DNA of 7,147 bases, taken from Gemmatimonadales bacterium UBA2975 (GTDB lineage Bacteria; Gemmatimonadota; Gemmatimonadetes; Longimicrobiales; Gaopeijiaceae). The DNA lies in assembly GCA_002348265.1 (NCBI GenBank), contig DEAT01000075.1:1-7147 (forward strand), in the 5' to 3' direction. Shown here piece after piece: positions 1-6,000 of this stretch; position 1 is the first letter of the stretch; each line of letters starts with the position of its first letter. The position numbers and the translations under genes were made by a program. The notes beneath the pieces were generated by a model, which did no database searches, was not told the DNA's origin, and saw only the letters and a program-made list of their open reading frames with translations.

Positions 1-13
1 TGGGTTCTTCATG

Positions 14-382
14 TCAGTTACCCGATCCTTGGTCTTGGATCACTGGGAGAATCGGCACGATGCTCAGTATCAGGTATAGGGTTGCTAGGCCATTCCCCGA
101 CCAAGACCGAGAGGCCGGCTTCCCGCCGCGGCGCAACGAGTGCACTCGCGACTGCACTTGAATGGTCTCGAAGAGCCGGAAGCACCATATAGGTGCAAAG
201 ACCGCTCGCCAGAATGGGCTCAATGATTCTCCAGACCGGTCCCGTATGCGCTGCCAATTTTTATAGCACCAGTAGAGCTCGTATAGACCGAAGGAGCAGA
301 TTGATAGGGCCACAAACTTTCCCGGTCCTACAGGGAAGAACGGATAGGGGACGTCCTCGCGTCCGTTGTCGTGCAAGGTCAA
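14..382 (-). CDS. Small membrane protein of unknown function, possibly C-terminally truncated
   Basis: A 122-residue protein starting at TTG (380-382). No ATG exists in the frame and a stop lies two codons upstream of the TTG; a GGAG (391-394) is 8 to 9 nt upstream, so TTG is the likely start. Hydrophobic stretches lie at about residues 22-40, 56-74 and 99-116. The middle carries an aromatic pattern (FGLYELYWCYKNW near residue 31, SPFWRAVFAP near 55). From memory this resembles a widespread uncharacterised family of small membrane proteins that are usually around 200 residues or longer. No catalytic motif is visible and I assign no function. The protein ends in a polar GSGN tail right after the last hydrophobic segment, earlier than I would expect. 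A shifted frame stays open to the window edge, so a frameshift is possible. The upstream 35-bp repeat may contain its promoter. Confidence 0.6.
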   Translation of the reverse strand: MTLHDNGREDVPYPFFPVGPGKFVALSICSFGLYELYWCYKNWQRIRDRSGESLSPFWRAVFAPIWCFRLFETIQVQSRVHSLRRGGKPASRSWSGNGLATLYLILSIVPILPVIQDQGSGN

Positions 383-412
383 ATATCAGATCTCCGTCAG
401 CGTGTAACCTGC

Positions 413-447
413 CAGTAAATGACGGACGTCGATCTAGCCTGTCAAAG
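413..447 (+). repeat. Inverted repeat copy 1 (35 bp), left of tRNA-Pro
   Basis: This 35-bp stretch matches the reverse complement of 774-808 at 30 of 35 positions without gaps. Shared blocks, read on the plus strand here, are GTAAATGAC, GATCTAG and CTGTCAAAG. Read on the minus strand it contains TTGACA (440-445), a perfect sigma-70 -35 hexamer, 17 nt before TCATTT (417-422), which is a poor -10. That orientation points at the start of the minus-strand gene at 382, with room for a leader of about 30 nt, so a promoter role is plausible but unproven. Confidence 0.75.
417..445 (-). promoter_or_regulatory. Possible promoter of the leftmost gene
   Basis: On the minus strand, TTGACA (440-445) is followed after 17 nt by TCATTT (417-422). 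Transcription would begin near 410 and reach the TTG start at 382 after about 28 nt that include a GGAG. The spacing is ideal and the -35 is perfect, but the -10 matches TATAAT at only two positions. The same arrangement recurs in the second repeat copy, where no gene follows, which weakens the case. Confidence 0.3.
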
Positions 448-454
448 GCTGACC

Positions 455-480
455 CCCTCCCGTCTAGCGGGAAGGGTTTT
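455..480 (+). terminator. Terminator-like hairpin with T-run
   Basis: CCCTCCCG (455-462) pairs with CGGGAAGGG (468-476) around a 5-nt loop, with a single bulged A, and is followed by TTTT (477-480). The shape is that of a rho-independent terminator reading rightward. No plus-strand protein gene precedes it in the window, so it would end either an unseen short transcript or antisense transcription leaving the leftmost gene. It also shields the tRNA from upstream read-through. Confidence 0.5.
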
Positions 481-560
481 ATGTTTCTCGCGCGGTAATG
501 GCTACATGGCCCTAAATGGGCTGACGCGACCGCAAAAGTGGTACTGCAGCGGTACTTCAC

Positions 561-585
561 GGGGTAAGAATCAGTCGGTTACCCC
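561..585 (+). repeat. Inverted repeat in the tRNA leader
   Basis: GGGGTAA (561-567) and TTACCCC (579-585) form a perfect 7-bp inverted repeat with an 11-nt spacer, ending 15 nt before the mature tRNA. Just upstream, GGTACT occurs twice (540-545 and 551-556), 11 bp apart, about one helical turn. This could be a leader hairpin of the pre-tRNA or a protein binding region. I see no convincing -35/-10 pair for the tRNA in 481-600. Confidence 0.4.
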
Positions 586-600
586 AAGAAAAGCTAGTAA

Positions 601-674
601 CGGGGCGTGGCGCAGTCCGGTAGCGCACCTGCTTTGGGAGCAGGGGGTCCCCAGTTCGAATCTGGGCGCCCCGA
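601..674 (+). tRNA. tRNA-Pro (anticodon TGG)
   Basis: A complete 74-nt cloverleaf. The acceptor stem CGGGGCG (601-607) pairs with CGCCCCG (667-673), with discriminator A674. The D stem is GCGC (610-613) with GCGC (623-626). The anticodon stem CCTGC (628-632) pairs with GCAGG (640-644) around the loop TTTGGGA, giving anticodon TGG (635-637) for proline CCN codons. There is a 5-nt variable region, then T stem CCCAG (650-654) with CTGGG (662-666) around TTCGAAT. The C1:G72 first pair is non-G1. The CCA end is not encoded, so it must be added by the nucleotidyltransferase. It stands alone: no other tRNA is seen nearby. Confidence 0.97.
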
Positions 675-682
675 CTATAGGA

Positions 683-711
683 CCTCTTGAAAACAAAGGG
701 TTTTCAGGGGG
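683..711 (+). repeat. Hairpin trailing the tRNA
   Basis: CCTCTTGAAAAC (683-694) can pair with GTTTTCAGGGGG (700-711) over 12 bp, including two G-T wobbles, around a 5-nt loop. It begins 8 nt after the tRNA 3' end. No T-run follows, so it is not a textbook intrinsic terminator. It may act in 3' end formation or protect the pre-tRNA trailer. It runs straight into a tract of seven G (707-713). Confidence 0.45.
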
Positions 712-773
712 GGAGTGAAATGCTGAAGATGGTGCCCAAGCCATTCAGTCAACCGCATACGTACAGGGCGGAG

Positions 774-808
774 CTTTGACAGCCTAGATCACCGTCTGTC
801 ATTTACCG
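774..808 (-). repeat. Inverted repeat copy 2 (35 bp), right of tRNA-Pro
   Basis: On the minus strand this is the partner of 413-447, differing at 5 of 35 positions. On the plus strand it reads outward, with TTGACA (776-781) and TCATTT (799-804) again 17 nt apart. It lies 43 nt past the stop of the Lrp-type gene, so it falls in the 3' flank of that gene rather than in front of a gene. The rest of 675-851 shows no credible gene. Confidence 0.75.
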
Positions 809-851
809 ACACCGCAATCATTGGCCCCACTACACGATAGACGTGCTAGCT

Positions 852-1337
852 CTAGTCGATCAGGTTTGGCCACACTGGCTTTGTGATAGCTCTAAAGAGC
901 AGCGAAGTCTCGACTCTCGAGACGTCCGACAAAGACGTGATAGCGTCGAGCGTGAAATCACGGAGATGCTCCATATCTTCGGCAACTGCGTGGACGAGGT
1001 AGTCCATCCGTCCCGTGAGGTGGTACAGCGCCATAACCTGTGGGAGTCCTATGGCACTCTTTTCGAACCGCGCGACTGCACTGCGGTTGTGATGTTTCAA
1101 CTGAACCGAAACCATCGCCTGCAGGCCGATACCGAATGCGGCGGGATCAACGTCTGCATGATTGGCTCGGATGATTCTGAGATCGGTGAGGCGTCTCACT
1201 CGCTCTAGGCACGCGGATTGAGACAGGCCGACCTCCGTTGCGAGTTCCTTGTTGGTCCGTCGCGCATTCTTCGCTAGGTGGGTTAGAATCTCACGGTCGA
1301 TTCGGTCAAGTGCGGTAGAAATAGCCATAAGGCACAT
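852..1337 (-). CDS. Lrp/AsnC-family transcriptional regulator
   Basis: A 161-residue protein of usual Lrp/AsnC length. The N-terminal winged helix-turn-helix spans about residues 10-57: LDRIDREIL opens it, and the helix-turn-helix core is NKELATEVGLS followed by the recognition helix SACLERVRRL. The C-terminal alpha-beta effector-binding (RAM) domain spans about 70-150 and contains the family's G-x-x-D-Y turn (GRMDY, 109-113) and a VETSLLF strand. Members bind amino acids, form dimers to octamers, and activate or repress neighbouring genes. The gene is divergent from a PLP-dependent Cys/Met enzyme, so it probably regulates that gene in response to a sulfur amino acid, and perhaps itself; this is inference by analogy with MdeR and DecR. 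The start could be ATG at 1335-1337 or the in-frame ATG at 1326-1328. Neither has a clear ribosome binding site. Confidence 0.93.
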   Translation of the reverse strand: MCLMAISTALDRIDREILTHLAKNARRTNKELATEVGLSQSACLERVRRLTDLRIIRANHADVDPAAFGIGLQAMVSVQLKHHNRSAVARFEKSAIGLPQVMALYHLTGRMDYLVHAVAEDMEHLRDFTLDAITSLSDVSRVETSLLFRAITKPVWPNLID

Positions 1338-1369
1338 AGAATTCGGTTAAGTGGCACTCAATACGAAGA

Positions 1370-1412
1370 TTGTGACTATTTATCACGCAAAAACAAGGGA
1401 TTTGTTCACAAA
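1370..1412. promoter_or_regulatory. Operator-like inverted repeats in the divergent promoter region
   Basis: The 96-bp gap between the divergent genes is AT-richer than its surroundings. It holds GTGA (1372-1375) and TCAC (1383-1386) around an AT-rich 7-nt centre, and TTTGT (1401-1405) and ACAAA (1408-1412) around TC. TTGTGA (1370-1375) and TCACAA (1406-1411) also form an inverted pair across the region. Lrp-type regulators often bind several degenerate, AT-centred palindromes in such gaps. I found no clear -10/-35 pair for either gene. Confidence 0.4.
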
Positions 1413-1421
1413 AATCGATCT

Positions 1422-1429
1422 AGGAGGTG
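1422..1429 (+). promoter_or_regulatory. Strong ribosome binding site of the PLP enzyme gene
   Basis: AGGAGGTG (1422-1429) is an almost perfect anti-16S match. The AGGAGG part ends 6 nt before the ATG at 1434, which fixes that start and suggests efficient translation. The divergent regulator gene has nothing comparable. Confidence 0.85.
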
Positions 1430-1433
1430 TGTT

Positions 1434-2678
1434 ATGCGTATCGAAACCACGGCAGTCAGGGCGGCAAGGGGTGAATCGGCAATCACCTCGGCTCTGTTGC
1501 AGATAGGTTCTCTCGAGACCGGCATCCCGCATGTTCCCCAGATCGACATGTCGACGACATACGGTTTTCATAGCTCCTCGTCGGTCGCAGATTCGATGGA
1601 TGTCTTGCTGGAAGGAGGACACGACGCGCCAAACCCGGTCTATGCTCGGCTCCACAACCCAACGGTCGCGAGGTTCGAGGATGCGCTCGCGCAGCTCGAG
1701 GGCGCGGAAGCTGCGGTGGCTTTCGCGTCCGGAATGGCTGCTACGACAGCACTTTTGATAGCAGCAAGCCTCGAGAAATCCGGACATCGCAAGCACGTCG
1801 TCGCAGTGCGACCGGTCTATGGAGGGTCGGATCATTTAATGTCGACGGGAATGCTCGGAACCGAGGTCACTTGGGTTGATTCAGAATCTGTAGGGGAGGC
1901 GATTCGCTCCGACACGGGCCTCGTATTTATAGAGACACCGGCGAATCCGACCCTAGAGGTCATCGACATCGCAGCTGTCGCTCGACAGATAAAGTCGGCT
2001 GGAAACCGAATGGGTGCCTCTGTTCCACTGGCTGTGGATTCAACGTTTGCGACTCCGATCCTGCAGAACCCGATTGCCCTGGGGGCGGACCTCGTGCTGC
2101 ACAGCGCCACAAAGTTCCTGGGTGGGCACGGTGACGTCATGGGTGGCGTGATTGCTTGCTCGAAGGACTATGCGGTGAGACTGCGCCAGGTCCGAATGGC
2201 GACGGGAGGCTTACTTCATCCGCTGGGTGGCTATCTGCTCCATCGTGGCCTACAGACGTTGCCTGTGCGCGTCCTTGAGCAACAAAAGAATGCGATCGAG
2301 TTGTCGGAGCGACTCGAGCTTCATTCGTCGGTCCGTTCTGTCTATTTCCCGAAGTACGACCGAGGTGGCGACGTACATGTTGCGGGTCAGATGAGAGGTC
2401 CGGGATCGGTCCTCTCATTCTGCGTTCATAGTGGAATACCGGCGGCGGATGTGGTAGAGCGGCTCGGTCTCATCACACCAGCGGTATCGCTAGGTTCGGT
2501 TGACACTCTGATACAAGCTCCGGCCTTGCTCACACATAGGATCGTCGATGCGGTGGATCGGAAGGAAGCTGGGATCAGCGAAGACTTGCTTCGCTTGTCT
2601 GTGGGTCTCGAGAATGTGGAAGATCTGTGGGCGGATCTTGATCAGGCTCTAAAGACAGTGTCGACTCGGAGTTGCTGA
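1434..2678 (+). CDS. PLP-dependent Cys/Met metabolism enzyme (gamma-lyase / gamma-synthase family)
   Basis: A 414-residue, full-length member of the Cys/Met metabolism PLP-dependent enzymes (fold type I), cytosolic and probably tetrameric. The Schiff-base lysine is K227 in HSATKFLGGHGD. Other active-site residues are visible: Y70 and R72 in VYARLHNPT, which reach the PLP phosphate of the neighbouring subunit; the SGM loop at 99-101; Y129, which stacks on PLP; D202 in VDSTF, which holds the pyridine nitrogen; and R387 in RLSVGLEN, which binds the substrate carboxylate. By family knowledge the reaction is gamma-elimination or gamma-replacement on methionine, cystathionine or homoserine esters. 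Where methionine gamma-lyase has its typical cysteine (two residues after Y129) there is G131, as in cystathionine enzymes, so the exact substrate is open. The divergent Lrp-type gene favours a catabolic lyase. The start is fixed by AGGAGG. Confidence 0.92.
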   Translation: MRIETTAVRAARGESAITSALLQIGSLETGIPHVPQIDMSTTYGFHSSSSVADSMDVLLEGGHDAPNPVYARLHNPTVARFEDALAQLEGAEAAVAFASGMAATTALLIAASLEKSGHRKHVVAVRPVYGGSDHLMSTGMLGTEVTWVDSESVGEAIRSDTGLVFIETPANPTLEVIDIAAVARQIKSAGNRMGASVPLAVDSTFATPILQNPIALGADLVLHSATKFLGGHGDVMGGVIACSKDYAVRLRQVRMATGGLLHPLGGYLLHRGLQTLPVRVLEQQKNAIELSERLELHSSVRSVYFPKYDRGGDVHVAGQMRGPGSVLSFCVHSGIPAADVVERLGLITPAVSLGSVDTLIQAPALLTHRIVDAVDRKEAGISEDLLRLSVGLENVEDLWADLDQALKTVSTRSC

Positions 2679-2740
2679 GGCACTGGGCGGACTTTTTGAG
2701 CATCGCTACTGCTAACGTGCAGCTGCTAAACAAGTTTTCC

Positions 2741-2755
2741 TTGTCCGACGGACAA
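2741..2755. promoter_or_regulatory. Perfect 15-bp palindrome upstream of the lipoprotein gene
   Basis: TTGTCCG (2741-2747) and CGGACAA (2749-2755) are perfect inverted arms around a single A. The site lies 62 nt downstream of the PLP enzyme stop and 60 nt upstream of the lipoprotein ATG. With no loop and no following T-run it does not look like an intrinsic terminator. A dimeric regulator's operator is the simplest reading, though no regulator is implicated. Confidence 0.4.
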
Positions 2756-2815
2756 CGGGAGGCAACGTTCGAGTTCTCCGCTGAAAACCGTCAACTAAAG
2801 CACAAGGGTTCCGAT

Positions 2816-3010
2816 ATGAAGAAAACGCTACTGCTTTCACTCGTGGCACTCGCTCTGACCGCGTGCGGACCTGAGTACTCCTCAGAAGTGGAGTGTTTGG
2901 TTAAAGAGAGGCAGGAGGGATTCGAGGGAAGCACTGGTTCGTTACTCCAGTTCTGTTCTGAAGATCAACGTAAGGAAACCTTCGCAGAGCGGGTGCAGAA
3001 CCGTTCTTAG
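2816..3010 (+). CDS. Small putative lipoprotein of unknown function
   Basis: A 64-residue protein. The N-terminus is a classic lipoprotein signal: MKK, a hydrophobic run to about residue 14, and the lipobox LTAC with acylated Cys17 followed by Gly. The mature part is only about 48 residues, charged and probably soluble, with two further cysteines (C27 and C47) that could form a disulfide outside the cytoplasm. Lack of Asp after the lipidated Cys would fit outer-membrane sorting if the cell has an Lol system. The ATG at 2816 is preceded by AAGGG (2804-2808) at 7 nt. The frame is open further upstream to a TTG at 2672, but that would bury the signal peptide, so I chose the ATG. I recognise no family. 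It shares strand with the PLP enzyme, 137 nt away, with a palindrome between, so it may be transcribed separately. Confidence 0.72.
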   Translation: MKKTLLLSLVALALTACGPEYSSEVECLVKERQEGFEGSTGSLLQFCSEDQRKETFAERVQNRS

Positions 3011-3073
3011 TCGGCAACTGATCTGTGTCGAAGTAACGAGGTGAAGGGCCCTTCTCTGAATACGCTAGGACCC

Positions 3074-6000
3074 TTATGAGACCGGCCTCACGTTATCGGT
3101 CGAGACGCGATCGATCAGCTTATTGTAGGGATCGATGCCTGCTCGCTCCGGTCTCTCATTCACAAGGACACGGACGGACTGTTCTCCTTCGGTGACCAAG
3201 ATCTTGTACACCGACAGTGGGCGCCCGAGAGTATTTCCCTCCTCTTCCTCCGCGAAAACGCCTACGTCAACGTAGTCTGCCATCGGGATCTCGGTTTCGA
3301 CACCGAGGCTGTCAGCCCGGACCTTCCTAGCAGTGAAGTTGATGTCTACGGCAAAGCGACCGTCCTCGGTTTCGCTGACGGTGACCTCGTCTACGCGATT
3401 ATCCCAGAGCGTGATTGTCTCGAAGAGGTCCTCGAATACGTACTGCAAGGAATCAGGTGTCTCAGCTTTAAGATATCCGAGGAAGTCACGAGACGTTGAA
3501 TATGGTGCTTCCTCGTAGGCATGATTCTCAAGGTAATTTCGAAGACCTCGATTCATCGCTTCTTCACCGATGTAATCACGAAGAGCGTAGAGTGCGAGAG
3601 AGCCCTTGTAATAGTGGATGTAGGCTTGGTTTTCGCTTCGTATCAGCGGTTGCTCTCGTACTCGCTCACTTCCTCTCCCTCGCAAGTATGTGTCGAGCTC
3701 GTATTGTAAGAACTTCCGAGCGTGCGTCGGTCCGTACCGCTTTTCCATTACTGTGAGTGCGGCGTACTCGGCCATCGACTCAACCATCAGTTGAGATCCC
3801 TGCGCTCGAGCTCCGATTACCTGATGTCCCCACCACTGGTGAGCAACCTCGTGTGCGGTGACAAAGAAAGGCATGTCTAGATCGTCGTCATCATCAAGTA
3901 CCCGTGTTATAAAACCGATCGCTTCGGAATAGGGTATCGTCGCTGAGAAAGACTGGGCGAAGGATGCATAGCGAGGAAATTCGAGAATTCGTAATTCCTT
4001 GAACTGGTAGGGACCGAAATTTTCCGTGAAGTAGTCCAGTGACGCTTTAACAGATTCGAGCATTCGCTCGATGTTGTACTTGTGCGTCTCGTGGTGGTAG
4101 ATGGCGATGTCGACATCGTTCCACTGATCTCGCGCAATTGCATAGTCGGCGGACACGAATGATGCGAAGTGGGCTATCGGTTGATCCATCTCATACCGAT
4201 ACCACTTCTTGCCTCCTTCCTCCCATTCGCGGACGAGATAGCCCGGAGCGATCGCTATTTGGTCCTGTGCGGTTCCGATGGTGGCTGCGAACCGCACATG
4301 ATCGGCGTCGATGTTGAACTGTCCGTTTCCGCGAGCTTCCAGATCGTCTAGGTCGGGCAGGCGGTTACGAGGGGGTAGCTCGTACTCACGACGATCGGCT
4401 GGATCACTCATCTCGAATGACTCGTCGTATCCGAACACTGGCCCAGAACCAGTGAGGAAAGACCCATTAGCGACGATACGGGTGTTGGAGCCGGAATTGG
4501 GGAAACCGTTAGAAGACCATCCGTATCGGTACTCGAAGGTCGTTGTGTCACCGGGTTCAAACGGTTGATCGAATGTGAAGAGGAAGGTCCCGGTGGCTGA
4601 GTCGGCGACAGCTACTGTCGCTGGGATACCCCAGGCGAACCTCTCCACGGTGTGGCTCTCAGGATAGCTGACTAGAACGGAGTCAATAGGGGCATCGTTT
4701 TTGTTGACGACCACATAACGGCCGTCTCGAGTGAATGCTCGGTTTTCAGGGTCGAGTTCCACCGTGACGTCTACGTCAATTATGCGAGGAGGTGCGAGGT
4801 GGATTAGAGGCCTGTAGGTCCTTTCCCAGTGTACAATGAGTTCTTCCCGGTCTTCGGTCTTAACGTACTCATTGAGGACATTGGTGTTGTAGAAAATAGA
4901 GCCGCCGAAAACGATCGTTAACATCGCAGCGCCTGAAAGTGCCAATGCCGTGCGCGTACCCCAGCGCTTTTTAGCGATCTGGACTCTCAGTCGCCATTCG
5001 TTGTCCGTGCCTCTCGACCAAGCGAGAGCCGCGATTACCAATCCCATGAGGCCAATCGAGATGGAGTAGCCTGCCTGCAGCGACAGGTTTGTCACGAAGT
5101 GTCCGAACCCGTTCATATCTGAATAGGGAATGGGATACGGGACGCCGACATTGAGCAGCTGATGTTCGAACCCTAGGGAGGCGATCACGATCGAACCGAT
5201 CCAGTAGAGTACGAGGACGGTGTGACCGATGAACTTATGTTGGACCAGAGAGTGGACCGCGAAGGAGAAAAGGATGATCGCCACTAGCCAAGGAAACTGT
5301 GTTCCGAATATGAAGATCAAGTAGAGCCCGATATCAATGTCGGTGAAGCCCTTAAATAGCTGAGCTAGGATTCCGACCGGGACTTGGAGAAGCAGTAGGA
5401 GTGTGAGTGTGGCCGTGACGCTGATGATCTTTCCGGTCATCAGAACCCAGGTGTTTACCGGCGTTGAATCGAGGATTTGTTCGGCCCCAAGTCCCCGTTC
5501 TCTCCACACTGCTTCGCCGGCATAGATGGTCGATAGGATTATGACGAACAGGAAGAATCCGCCTATAACTAGCTCAGCGACCACGAAGGTGACTGGCCAG
5601 GTCGTTACTCCGTAGAACGTGTCCGCGAACCAGGCGTTCATGAAGGTGTTTACGCCTGATATGAGGACGAGGGCGATGAACACTTTATCACGAACTAGGT
5701 GGCGGGTAGATGTTAGTGCAGAGTCCCAAAGCTGATGCCACACCGTAGCTTTGTTAAAAATCGGCTCTGCGGCCCTTGAAGGTGCGGGTTGAATTCCGAC
5801 TTCTTCTGATTTCTTTGATGCTTTGGTGGGTTTCTGGTCACTGCCCGACTTGAAGCGAAATCTCAGCGCCACGCCGACCATGATCGCTATTGAGATCCCC
5901 AGCCACAGTGTGCGGTTGGCAATCATCCACTGGTCCCAGGGGATCGTCAGCGAATTCCGTTCCGTTACGGTCCAGTAGCGTGTGGTCAGGTCGAGGGTCG

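Noticed and set aside
419..718. Plus-strand open frame running through the tRNA
   Set aside because: It reads across a terminator-like hairpin and the whole tRNA-Pro gene, so it is not a protein gene.
720..779. Possible 19-residue plus-strand peptide after a G-rich stretch containing GGAG
   Set aside because: Very short, no recognisable feature, and it runs into the second repeat copy. Such an open frame is expected by chance.
776..804. Outward promoter in repeat copy 2
   Set aside because: The -35 is perfect but the -10 is poor and no plus-strand gene follows; transcription would run antisense into the Lrp-type gene. It is kept only as part of the repeat finding.
843..1208. Plus-strand open frame of 121 codons
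   Set aside because: It is a shadow of the Lrp-type gene on the other strand, which has clear family motifs.
1351..1366. TGGCAC resembling a sigma-54 -24 element
   Set aside because: There is no GC dinucleotide element at -12 with the required spacing.
2672..2815. Longer version of the lipoprotein frame starting at TTG 2672
   Set aside because: It would overlap the PLP enzyme stop and put 48 non-hydrophobic residues before an obvious lipoprotein signal peptide; the ATG at 2816 has its own ribosome binding site.
3043..3054. GAAGGGCCCTTC palindrome between the convergent lipoprotein and permease genes
   Set aside because: It is perfect over 12 bp but has no loop or T-run, so a bidirectional terminator is not supported. 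It may be chance.
3873..3892. TCTAGATCGTCGTCAT resembling part of the 35-bp repeat
   Set aside because: It encodes the acidic Asp run of the peptidase domain and the match is short; coincidence is the better explanation.
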